From contig NZ_JAECRZ010000009.1 in assembly GCF_016019955.1 (NCBI RefSeq), positions 100,286 through 164,285 of the forward strand: a stretch of 64,000 bases of DNA, given 5' to 3'. A program made the position numbers and the translations under genes. Each line of letters opens with the position of its first letter. Within the stretch, counting starts at the first letter, position 1. This DNA comes from Thiosulfatihalobacter marinus (GTDB lineage: Bacteria > Pseudomonadota > Alphaproteobacteria > Rhodobacterales > Rhodobacteraceae). The notes under the pieces are model-generated. The model was given only the letters and a program-made list of their open reading frames with translations. It had not been told where the DNA came from and did not search any database. Of this stretch, positions 46,244 to 53,970 are shown one piece after another.

Positions 46244-47131
46244 TTACACCCTTTCGATGTCGTGACGACCGAACAGCCCGTGCGGACGGATCATGACGGT
46301 AAGAATGAGCACGGCGGCGACGATAAGCTCACGGCTTCCGCCTCCGACAAGCGGATCGAGGAAATCAGAAACAACGTTTTCGACGACGCCCAGGATGATG
46401 CCTGCGATCACGGCGCCAAGGATACTGTCGAGACCACCGAGAACGGCAACTGTCAGACCTTTGAGAAGCAACAGCGACAGCGCCTGATCGACACCCTGAA
46501 TCTCGCCCCAGATAACGCCCGCAGCGACGGCAACAACGGATGCCAGCGCCCAGGACAGGCCAACTCCGCGTTCAACCGAGATACCTACCGACCACGAAGC
46601 CATGTAATCATCCGCGATCGCCCGCAACTTGATCCCGGTCCGGGTTCGGAAAAACAGCATGAATGCGACAAACAAGGCGAGCGCAACACCGGCACCAACC
46701 AGATGGATGCGGCTGATGAAGATGTCGTCAAAAAACAGTGGATCATAGCTGACGCCCAATTCCATCGAACGTGACGTCCCGCCCCAAATCGCAAGCGTTG
46801 TACCCCGCAGGAAAATGTCGAGGCCGAGTGTCAGCATCAAGATCATGACAACCGGCCGACCTGCGAGACGGCGCAGAGCAACACGCTCAATGCCGAACCC
46901 AAGGCCGAACATGACAACCGCAGCCAGAGGGATGGCCAGCCACAAGGGTAAACCCACGTCGCGTGCCAGCGCCAGGACCACATAGGCCCCTACCATGGTC
47001 AACCCGCCCTGAGCCAGATTGGGCACCGAAGATGCCTTGTAAATCAGCACAAGGCCGATGGCGAATAGCGAGTACAGCAGACCCGTCAAGGCTCCGTTGA
47101 TCGCAAGCTCTGATAGAAAGACCCAGTCCAT
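46244..47131 (-). CDS. ABC transporter permease, LivH type (module B)
   Basis: A 295-residue inner-membrane permease. GALTGLLYSLFAIGLVLIYKAS and NLAQGGLTMVGAY are LivH hallmarks, and AIADDYMASWSVGI is the coupling loop. Its ATG directly abuts the synthetase stop, consistent with one mRNA for ligase and transporter. Confidence 0.92.
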   Translation of the reverse strand: MDWVFLSELAINGALTGLLYSLFAIGLVLIYKASSVPNLAQGGLTMVGAYVVLALARDVGLPLWLAIPLAAVVMFGLGFGIERVALRRLAGRPVVMILMLTLGLDIFLRGTTLAIWGGTSRSMELGVSYDPLFFDDIFISRIHLVGAGVALALFVAFMLFFRTRTGIKLRAIADDYMASWSVGISVERGVGLSWALASVVAVAAGVIWGEIQGVDQALSLLLLKGLTVAVLGGLDSILGAVIAGIILGVVENVVSDFLDPLVGGGSRELIVAAVLILTVMIRPHGLFGRHDIERV

Positions 47132-49051
47132 TTATACCTCCCTGATGGGAAGGCTTCTTTCGACCTTCCCTACTTCCCCGGTCTCGTAAGTCACCTGCGC
47201 GCTTACATGGACCTCTTTTGAACCGTCGTAGAGCGCCGCGATCACGTCGGCATAGCGTTCCTGAACGACCTTCCTCCGCAGTTTTCGGGTTCGCGTGATT
47301 TCACCATCGTCCGGGTCGAATTCTTTCGGCAGACTTACAAAGCGTTGCAGGCGCAATGGTTCGGTGACGGCCTTGTTGACCCGTTGGAAGGCCTCGCGAA
47401 GCAACGTCGCGACCTCTTCACGCTGAGAAAGATCGGCATAAGACACATAGGGCACGCCGTTCACCTCTGCCCAGTGGCCAACGGCTTCGAAATCCACGCA
47501 GACCATAGCCGTCAATTCGTCAAGCCCGGCGCCGATTACGGCAGCATCCTTAATATAAGGGCTGAATTTCAACCGGTTCTCGATGTAGTTTGGCACAAAC
47601 CGCTCGCCTCCGGCCGTATGCATGACCTCGGAGACGCGCCCCAGAACAACCAGGTGTCCATCTTCCTCCAAATACCCGGCATCACCTGTATGCAGCCACC
47701 CGCCCTCAAGGGCTTCGGCGGTCGCTTCGGGTTTGTTGAAGTACCCTTCGAATACGCTGTCCGAGCGTACCAAGATCTCCCCGTCCTCGGCGATGGTCAC
47801 CTCGACGCCGGGCGCGGGTTTGCCAACCGTATGAAGGCGCACTTCACCCGGAGACTGAATTGCATTGATCGCGCTGTTTTCGGTTTGGCCGTAGAGTTGG
47901 CGCAATTTGATTCCCAAGGCTCGGTAGAAAACAAAGGTGTCTTCGCCGATTGCTTCACCGCCGGTGAACGCGTTCTTGAGTCGGCTCATTCCGAACTGGT
48001 CCTTGACCGGACCGAAAATGATTGCCTCGCCCAAAAGTCGGCCCAAAGGCTCAAGAACACCGCCGCTTTTGCCATTCAGCTTGCGCGTTTCCGCCGCGAT
48101 GGCCCGATCCATGAAAAAATGGTACAGCCGTTTCTTTAAAGGGGTCGAATTTTCGATACCCACCTGGATTGTCGTCAGCATCTGGTCCCAGCTTCTCGGA
48201 GCCGCCAGATAGAAGGTCGGAGCGATCTCGCGCATGTCGCGCACGACCGTTTCCTGGCGCTCAGGCACATTCACGGTGAAACGCCAAAGGAGTGCCGCGG
48301 CAACGGTTATGGCGTAGTCTCCCACCCAGGCCATCGGCAAGTACGCGAGGATCTCCTCATTTTCGTCGAAGGCACCCGCCGCATGTCCATTCCGAGCAGC
48401 AGCAAGAACGTTCTTCTGACTCAGTACGATGCCCTTCGGCGCGCCCGTCGTTCCGGAGGAGTGCAGAAAAATGGCCGGATCTTCCGGCTTCGCACGACTA
48501 AGCAGTTCCTCACGCAGGCCCGGGGTTTCGTTCAGATCGTGCTGACCAACTTCGATCAGGTGATCCCAGGACAACAGCCCTTCAACCTCGTAGAAGCCAA
48601 GACCGCGCGCTTCATCATAAATGATGTGGTCGATGCCCTCGGCGCCCGCGTCCTTCAGTTCCAGGATCTTGTCAACCTGTTCCTGATCTTCCGCAATGGC
48701 CGCGACGATCTCGACTTCGCCAAGAAAGTGCCTTAGTTCCTCAAGAGTTGCGCCCGGATAAGCGGGCATGGCGTAGGCACCAAGCAACGAAACAGCCAGC
48801 ATGCCGCCATAGAGCCGCGCACGGTTATCGCCCAGAACAAGCACTGCTTTGCCAGGCTTCACGCCGATTTTTTCAAGCCCAGCCGCACAGGCCACCACCT
48901 CTTGGGCGTATTCCGCCCAGGTGGTTTCTTTCCATATCCCACGCTCTTTTTCGCGACGGGCGATATCCTTTCCGTGGAGCGACGCGTTCTTCGCCAGAAG
49001 TGCACCAATCGTTTCGCCGCCTGAAGACCGGTTCTTCGTAAAATCAGTCAT
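47132..49051 (-). CDS. Long-chain-type AMP-dependent acyl-CoA synthetase (module B)
   Basis: A 639-residue acid-CoA ligase. LHSSGTTGAPKG starts near residue 196, LYGQTENSAINAI is the adenine motif, and GGWLHTGDAGYLEEDGHL the hinge. It parallels the 665-residue synthetase of module A in length, order of motifs and position between the LivG ATPase and the permeases. Its first codons overlap the ATPase gene end by 8 bp. It probably activates the imported acid at the membrane (inference). Confidence 0.92.
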   Translation of the reverse strand: MTDFTKNRSSGGETIGALLAKNASLHGKDIARREKERGIWKETTWAEYAQEVVACAAGLEKIGVKPGKAVLVLGDNRARLYGGMLAVSLLGAYAMPAYPGATLEELRHFLGEVEIVAAIAEDQEQVDKILELKDAGAEGIDHIIYDEARGLGFYEVEGLLSWDHLIEVGQHDLNETPGLREELLSRAKPEDPAIFLHSSGTTGAPKGIVLSQKNVLAAARNGHAAGAFDENEEILAYLPMAWVGDYAITVAAALLWRFTVNVPERQETVVRDMREIAPTFYLAAPRSWDQMLTTIQVGIENSTPLKKRLYHFFMDRAIAAETRKLNGKSGGVLEPLGRLLGEAIIFGPVKDQFGMSRLKNAFTGGEAIGEDTFVFYRALGIKLRQLYGQTENSAINAIQSPGEVRLHTVGKPAPGVEVTIAEDGEILVRSDSVFEGYFNKPEATAEALEGGWLHTGDAGYLEEDGHLVVLGRVSEVMHTAGGERFVPNYIENRLKFSPYIKDAAVIGAGLDELTAMVCVDFEAVGHWAEVNGVPYVSYADLSQREEVATLLREAFQRVNKAVTEPLRLQRFVSLPKEFDPDDGEITRTRKLRRKVVQERYADVIAALYDGSKEVHVSAQVTYETGEVGKVERSLPIREV

Positions 49052-49850
49052 GCGACCCTCCGATATATGCCTCGATGACCCGCGGGTCCTTCACAACCTC
49101 CTTGGGGATGCCACTGGCGATCATTTCACCGTAGTTCAGTGCCAGCATCCGATCACAAATGCCGGTGATGACATCCATATGGTGTTCGATCAGCAGAACG
49201 CTGACGCCGCGTTCGGCACGGGCATCCAGAATGAAACGGGACATATACCCTTTCTCTTCCTGGTTCATGCCGGCCATCGGTTCATCGAGAATCAGCATCT
49301 GTGGCTCGGCCACCAATGCCCGCGCCAGCTCGACCCGCTTTTTCAACCCGATCGGAAGACCATCGACCAACTCATGCCGAATGCTCTCGAGCTGTAGAAA
49401 CTCGATCACCTCCTCGACGATTTTACGGTTCTCGATTTCTTCACGCTGTGCTGCCCACCAATATAGCGCCGTACGCAAAACGCCTGGGCTCATGTGGATG
49501 TGCCGCCCGAGCAGGATGTTGTCCAGAACGCTCATCCCGTTGAACAGGGCAAGATTTTGGAACGTTCTGGCAACGCCGAGCTTGGCAACCTTGTGAGGCG
49601 CCGTACCCGTAATGTCGTTTCCTGCCAGCCGGACCCTGCCCTCGTTTGGCGGGTAAAATCCGGTAATTGCGTTTGTTAGCGTTGTCTTGCCGCTGCCATT
49701 CGGACCGACAAGTCCAAAGATTTCCCCTTGTCGAATAACGAGGTCAACACCGGTGACAGCGACGATGCCGCCGAACCGTCGTTCGACCCCGCTGCACTCC
49801 AGTATCGCCCCATCATCGGCTCCGATTGCTGTGTTAATCCTTGTCGTCAT
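49044..49850 (-). CDS. ABC transporter ATP-binding protein, LivG type (module B)
   Basis: A 268-residue ATPase with Walker A GPNGSGKTT, the coupling segment VDGLPIGLKKRVELARAL, and Walker B MLILDEPMAGMNQEEK. It begins MTTRIN, comparable to MTTNNG of the module A protein. A four-codon mini-ORF (ATG ATA TCT AGA TGA, 49861-49847) stands just before, its TGA overlapping this ATG, repeating the leader-coupling layout of module A. Confidence 0.92.
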   Translation of the reverse strand: MTTRINTAIGADDGAILECSGVERRFGGIVAVTGVDLVIRQGEIFGLVGPNGSGKTTLTNAITGFYPPNEGRVRLAGNDITGTAPHKVAKLGVARTFQNLALFNGMSVLDNILLGRHIHMSPGVLRTALYWWAAQREEIENRKIVEEVIEFLQLESIRHELVDGLPIGLKKRVELARALVAEPQMLILDEPMAGMNQEEKGYMSRFILDARAERGVSVLLIEHHMDVITGICDRMLALNYGEMIASGIPKEVVKDPRVIEAYIGGSHD

Positions 49851-49861
49851 CTAGATATCAT
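49847..49861 (-). other. Four-codon mini-ORF overlapping the LivG-type gene start
   Basis: After AGGGGGAC an ATG opens a frame of only four codons (Met-Ile-Ser-Arg) and stops at the TGA that overlaps the ABC ATPase start. The ribosome site is closer to this ATG than to the ATPase ATG. It may be a reinitiation device like the 30-codon leader at 11377, or chance. Confidence 0.35.
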
Positions 49862-49887
49862 TGTCCCCCTAAGGTTCACGGCCAACA

Positions 49888-50742
49888 TCAGGTAATCCGG
49901 AAGTAGTCCGGCCGCCCCGTTGGCCATGGATCCCCCCACAATTGCTGCCCACCGTCGATGTTCAGAACTTCTCCGGTTACGAATTTCCCTGAATTCGCCG
50001 CCATATAGACAACCCCTTCAGCGACATCCCATTCGTCCCCGGCGTGCCGCATCGGGTTGGAGTCCTGAAAGGTCGCAGAACCCTCCGGAGGGTAGTTCCC
50101 GAAACCGTTGCTTTCGCAGCAACCCGGCGCCACGCAGTTCACTCGGATACCGTGCGGGGCCCACTCCACCGCAACCGACTTGGACAGGTAAACTACCCCT
50201 GCCCGGGCCGCACAGGTATGCGCGATGCCGGGCATGCCGCGCCAGATATCGGCCACGATGTTGACGATGGAGCCCGATTGCTTGTTGGCAACCCAGTGGC
50301 GCGCCGTGGATTGCATCATCCACCACGTGCCGTTCAGGTTGGTGTCTATGACCGCATTCCAGCCCTTTGGACTAAACTCCAACGCTGCTTGCGGAAACTG
50401 ACCCCCAGCATTGTTCACCAATACGTCAATCGCCCCGAACTCCTGGTTCGTCTTGGCGACAAAATCCTCGACCTGCTCAGGCTCCCGGATGGTCATAGGC
50501 ACAGCGAAAACTTCGCCCCCGAAACTTTCAAGAAACTTCTTGGCCAAAGCCAGTTTCTCTTCGTTGCGTCCATTGATCGCCAGATTGGCCCCGAGCCTTG
50601 CGAACAAGGTCGCAATTGCCAGCCCCAATCCGCCTCCGGCCCCGGTCACCACAACGACTTTGCCGGTGAATAAACCGCTTGCGTAAACGGTTGCACGTTT
50701 TGATAGGTCCTCCCTCGAAGACCCAAACTGCGTCTTATTCAT
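49888..50742 (-). CDS. SDR-family enoyl-CoA reductase-like protein (PECR/DECR type)
   Basis: A 284-residue SDR with the cofactor loop TGAGGGLGLA and NNAGGQFPQ. The classical Tyr-x3-Lys is replaced: the segment reads IAHTCAARAGVVYLSKS, close to the AARAGVYNLTKS pattern of peroxisomal trans-2-enoyl-CoA reductase (recalled, not searched). The C-terminus has RVNCVAPGCCESNGFG and VLNIDGGQQL. It probably reduces a 2-enoyl- or 2,4-dienoyl-CoA with NADPH, clearing double bonds that block beta-oxidation. It is the first gene behind operator copy 5 and leads the module B operon. Start MNKTQF, six codons inside the longer frame, follows GGGAGGAGGCGTC. Confidence 0.82.
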   Translation of the reverse strand: MNKTQFGSSREDLSKRATVYASGLFTGKVVVVTGAGGGLGLAIATLFARLGANLAINGRNEEKLALAKKFLESFGGEVFAVPMTIREPEQVEDFVAKTNQEFGAIDVLVNNAGGQFPQAALEFSPKGWNAVIDTNLNGTWWMMQSTARHWVANKQSGSIVNIVADIWRGMPGIAHTCAARAGVVYLSKSVAVEWAPHGIRVNCVAPGCCESNGFGNYPPEGSATFQDSNPMRHAGDEWDVAEGVVYMAANSGKFVTGEVLNIDGGQQLWGDPWPTGRPDYFRIT

Positions 50743-50781
50743 GACGCCTCCTCCCATTCCCCATTAGGGGCAGCTGCCAGT

Positions 50782-50810
50782 AATCTAACGGGCGTTAGAA
50801 AATTGGTCAA
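50782..50810 (-). promoter_or_regulatory. Promoter with operator copy 5 (perfect arms, 50784-50799)
   Basis: Minus-strand TTGACC (50810-50805) and TAGATT (50787-50782) are 17 bp apart. TCTAACGGGCGTTAGA at 50784-50799 has both 6-bp arms identical to the consensus; only the central four bases differ from copies 2 and 3. It controls the reductase/ABC transporter operon reading down from 50742, the largest unit in the window. Confidence 0.8.
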
Positions 50811-50847
50811 GACAACTTTTCCCACCAGCCCCGCCCGTTATCTCCGA

Positions 50848-52014
50848 TCAGTAAGACTTTGGAAGTCCAAGGGCTTTTTCTGCTATGAACGACAGAAGCA
50901 TCTGCGGTGTCACCGGTACGATGCGGAACAGCAGAGCTTCACGTACCAGTCGCTCCACGTGATATTCCTTAGCATATCCGAATCCGCCAAACGTAATTTG
51001 CGCGGCTTCGGTCGCCTCGACCGCGGCGTCGGCGGCCAAAAGCTTGGCGGCGTTCGCCTCGACGCCGCAGGGTTCTCCCGCATCGTAGAGGGCTGCAGCG
51101 TGCATCACCATGAGATTGGCAGATTCCACTCGCGCCCAGGCTTTGGCGAGTGGATGCTGAACACCCTGATTTTGGCCGATCGGGCGGTCAAAAATCACAC
51201 GTTCGTTTGCATAATGCGCCGCTCGCGCCAGTGCGTTGCGCGCAATACCGATGCATTCACCGGCCACCAGGATGCGTTCGGGATTCAACCCGTGCAAAAT
51301 TTGCCTAAAGCCTTTGCCCTCCTCCCCGATCAGGTCCTCAGCCGGAATCGGCAATCCATCGATGAAGACTTCGTTCGAATCGACAGCCTTTCGACCCATC
51401 TTTTCGATCTCTCGCACGTCAACGAAATTTCGGTCGAGATCTGTATAGAACAGGCTCAGCCCTTCGGTCGGGCTGCTCACATCCTCAAGCCGCGTTGTTC
51501 TGGCCAGAAGCAACATCTTGTCTGCCACCTGCGCGGTAGAAATCCAGACTTTTTGTCCGTGCACGACATATCTGTCCCCCCGCCGCACCGCCATGGTCTT
51601 CAGCTTTGTGGTATCCAGCCCCGTCGTCGGTTCGGTCACGGCGAAACAGGCCTTTTCATCGCCTGCTATTAGAGGGCCAAGCATACGCGCGCGCTGCTCA
51701 TCGGTCCCAAACTTCACCACCGGGTTGAGCCCGAAAATGTTCATGTGGATGGCCGAGGCTCCGCTTGCGCCGGCCCCCGACTCGGCGATTGCCTGCATCA
51801 TTATGGTCGCCTCGGTGATCCCCAGACCAGCGCCGCCGACAGCTTCTGGCATGGCGATACCCAGCCAGGCGCCATCGGCCATTGCCCTGTGCAGTTCATG
51901 GGGAAAACCACCGTTGCGATCCCGATCCAGCCAATAGTCGTCGTCGAACCTTGCGCAAATCCGCAGAACCTGGTCGCGAATCTCTTGTTGGTCGGCGGTC
52001 AATCGAAATGTCAT
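50848..52014 (-). CDS. Acyl-CoA dehydrogenase, helix-G catalytic Glu subgroup
   Basis: A 388-residue dehydrogenase of the same subgroup as those at 351 and 9240: VTEPTTGLDTTKLKT, a C-terminus IVPVTPQMLLSFIAEKALGLPKSY without YEGTNE, and Glu246 in LNPERILVAG at the helix-G site. Its ATG overlaps the CoA-transferase gene stop by 4 bp (ATGA), so these two form a coupled pair. The downstream operator copy 5 begins 49 bp after its stop. Confidence 0.92.
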   Translation of the reverse strand: MTFRLTADQQEIRDQVLRICARFDDDYWLDRDRNGGFPHELHRAMADGAWLGIAMPEAVGGAGLGITEATIMMQAIAESGAGASGASAIHMNIFGLNPVVKFGTDEQRARMLGPLIAGDEKACFAVTEPTTGLDTTKLKTMAVRRGDRYVVHGQKVWISTAQVADKMLLLARTTRLEDVSSPTEGLSLFYTDLDRNFVDVREIEKMGRKAVDSNEVFIDGLPIPAEDLIGEEGKGFRQILHGLNPERILVAGECIGIARNALARAAHYANERVIFDRPIGQNQGVQHPLAKAWARVESANLMVMHAAALYDAGEPCGVEANAAKLLAADAAVEATEAAQITFGGFGYAKEYHVERLVREALLFRIVPVTPQMLLSFIAEKALGLPKSY

Positions 52015-53222
52015 AGCGCGCGCCCTCTTTCCAATCTTACGAGCCCAGCCTCACATAGGGCAGCGATCCGCTCATCGTCAAAACCAAGATCACGCAGAAT
52101 GCTTTGGCTGTCTGCGCCAGGCGGTCGTCCCAGCCAACGAAGCTGACCGGGCGTCGCGCTGAGATGAGGGACCGGACCAATGACCTGAGTCTGTTCGCCA
52201 GCGACCGACACGATATCCCCGCGATGGCGTATCTGCTCGTTCGTCGCGATTTCCTCGACACTCAACACACGCGAGGCAACGGCATCATGGCGGGCGAATA
52301 CCGCCTCCACTTCCTTAGCCGTGTGCTGCGTGACGAAATCATTGATCGCGTCAAAGACCACCGTCATGTGCTGCGACATCTCGCCGAGTGTCGCAAACCG
52401 CGGATCATCGGCAAGGGCGTCCCCGCCGACTGCCCGCAACAGTCGGTGCGCGGTTTCCGCGCTCCCTGCGGAAACGGTCAGCCACACCCCATCGGACGTT
52501 CGGAACATCCCCCCCGGAGCAAAGTCCATCGGCTGGCGCAGCCCATTGCGCCGCGGCGAGAGGTTCGCGCCCGTCAATGCGGGAACAGGATAGTCCATCA
52601 ACCGAAGCAACGCCTCGAACACCGCAAGATCGACGACCTGACCGCGTGCAATGCCCTTTTCGCGAGCAAATAGCGCGATCATGATTCCCAAAGCGCCCAT
52701 CAGCCCTGTCGTGCTGTCGGCCGCCGGAAAGCCGGGGTGCATCGGCGGCCCGTCGGGAAAACCGGTCAGATGCGCTAATCCACTCATGGCCTCCGCAGCA
52801 CGCCCAAACGCTGGCACGTCGCGCATCGGACCGTCCTGTCCGTAACCTGAAACCCGCAAGACAACCAAGTCCGGGTTCCAATCGTGCAAGACGTCTGGCC
52901 CAACACCGGCACGTTCCAGCACACCCGGTCGGAAATTTTCGATCAGCACGTCGGCATCTTCGACCAACTTTCGCAGGATGTCCCGGCCCTCGTCGGACTT
53001 CCAGTCCAGGCCTAGTGTTTTCTTGTTACGGCCCAAAGTCTTCCACCAGACGCCCACCCCATCCTCTGCCTTGGGTCCAAGGTCGCGCATCATATCCGTC
53101 CGGTTGGGGGCTTCGATCTTGATGACATCTGCACCAAAATCCGAGAGTAAAGCTGCCGCAAGTGGTCCGGCAATTACGTGACCAAGTTCTATAATCTTCA
53201 GTTGATCAAGGGGTCCAGACAT
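52011..53222 (-). CDS. Family III CoA-transferase (CaiB/BaiF)
   Basis: A 403-residue protein. IIELGHVIAGPLAAALLSDFG opens the fold, DWKSDEGRDILRKL and FRPGVLERAGVGPDVL follow. The racemase His position reads PAFGRAAEAM and the Asp is in PAADSTTG, indicating CoA-transferase. The start MSGPLDQL is chosen; the longer frame to 53291 runs through operator copy 6 and has no family-like residues. It is coupled to the dehydrogenase downstream and is the right-most gene of the catabolic island. Confidence 0.87.
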   Translation of the reverse strand: MSGPLDQLKIIELGHVIAGPLAAALLSDFGADVIKIEAPNRTDMMRDLGPKAEDGVGVWWKTLGRNKKTLGLDWKSDEGRDILRKLVEDADVLIENFRPGVLERAGVGPDVLHDWNPDLVVLRVSGYGQDGPMRDVPAFGRAAEAMSGLAHLTGFPDGPPMHPGFPAADSTTGLMGALGIMIALFAREKGIARGQVVDLAVFEALLRLMDYPVPALTGANLSPRRNGLRQPMDFAPGGMFRTSDGVWLTVSAGSAETAHRLLRAVGGDALADDPRFATLGEMSQHMTVVFDAINDFVTQHTAKEVEAVFARHDAVASRVLSVEEIATNEQIRHRGDIVSVAGEQTQVIGPVPHLSATPGQLRWLGRPPGADSQSILRDLGFDDERIAALCEAGLVRLERGRAL

Positions 53223-53244
53223 CTGCACTTTCGACTTTGCTAAT

Positions 53245-53272
53245 TTTCTAATGGTTGTTCGATTCCTAGCAA
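53245..53272 (-). promoter_or_regulatory. Putative promoter with degenerate operator copy 6 (53247-53262)
   Basis: The plus strand reads TCTAAT-GGTT-GTTCGA at 53247-53262, with 3 of 12 arm positions off the consensus. On the minus strand TAGAAA (53250-53245) is a -10 candidate, with TTGCTA (53272-53267) 16 bp upstream as a weak -35. It lies 25 bp upstream of the CoA-transferase start, at the very end of the island. Confidence 0.45.
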
Positions 53273-53345
53273 AGGCGAAGTCGGACCTCAAGATTCAAAG
53301 GTAATCACTTCCCCAAAAACGTAACCGCCCGGTTGTTACCGCGGA

Positions 53346-53780
53346 TCAGTTTATCGGCGTCCAGTTCCATGAAAGCAGTTCGTTGAGCGGGTTGGTCATG
53401 TGATTGTGGATGCGGTCGAGGATTTCGGCCAGCCAGGCTTGCCGATCGTGGCCGTTCATCTTGGCTGTCTCGACAAGGGAGATCGCCCGGGACAGCGTTT
53501 CGCCACCGCTGTCGGAGCCTGCAAAAAGTCAGTTTTTTCGCCCGATGCTGATCGGGCGCATGACGCGCTCGGCGGTGGTGTCGTCGATGCCGACGCGGCC
53601 ATCTCCAAGGAAGAGCTCGAATGACGGCCAGCAGCTGAGACCATAGCGGAAGGCCTTCGCGAGACCGTCCTTGCCGGGAATGCGTAGCAGTTGGGCCTCG
53701 GTCCATGCCTTGAAGGCCTAGACCATGGAGCGGGAGTGCGCCTGGCGTGCTGCCAGCCGCAGTTTCGCTGTCTTTTTTGC
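53346..53780 (-). pseudogene. IS66-family transposase C-terminal remnant (in-frame stops)
   Basis: Reading the minus strand gives TAKLRLAARQAHSRSMV, a TAG (53720-53718), AFKAWTEAQLLRIPGKDGLA, then AERVMRPISIGRKN, a TGA (53531-53529), LFAGSDSGGE, LVETAKMNGHDRQAW and a final NELLSWNWTPIN before TGA at 53348-53346. These are the conserved C-terminal stations of IS66 TnpC. Two internal stops and loss of everything upstream make it a dead fragment. A possible IS end, GTAACCGCCC, is at 53321-53330. It marks the border between the catabolic island and the efflux genes. Confidence 0.75.
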
Positions 53781-53794
53781 CCACCCGAACTATG

Positions 53795-53958
53795 GCCTGC
53801 CGTGCGTTCTTTCAGGCCTGTGGGACGAAGCGCTCGTCTTTGGCGGCACCGAAGTGGCTCCGACATTCGGCGGTTTTCTCGAAGGCGCGCTTGAGGCGAC
53901 GGAACATGCCTACACCGTCCTTAAGACGGGTCGAGGGCGCTCAGAGAAACGCTTATAA
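53795..53958 (+). pseudogene. Possible flavin amine oxidase C-terminal fragment
   Basis: In the frame ending at 53958, the stretch YGLPCVLSGLWDEALVFGG followed by TEVAPTFGGFLEGALEATE has the look of the last flavin-binding strand and helix of FAD-dependent amine oxidases (GxxxFAGTE...GGxxEGA). No upstream part of such a gene exists; the frame merges with the IS66 remnant on the other strand. It is probably a scar left by the insertion. Recognition is by memory only. Confidence 0.45.
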
Positions 53959-53970
53959 CTGCATCTGCGT

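Noticed and set aside
53305..53866. Plus- and minus-strand open frames in the IS66 remnant as small hypothetical genes
   Set aside because: They are out of frame with the recognisable transposase and lack ribosome sites or composition of real genes.
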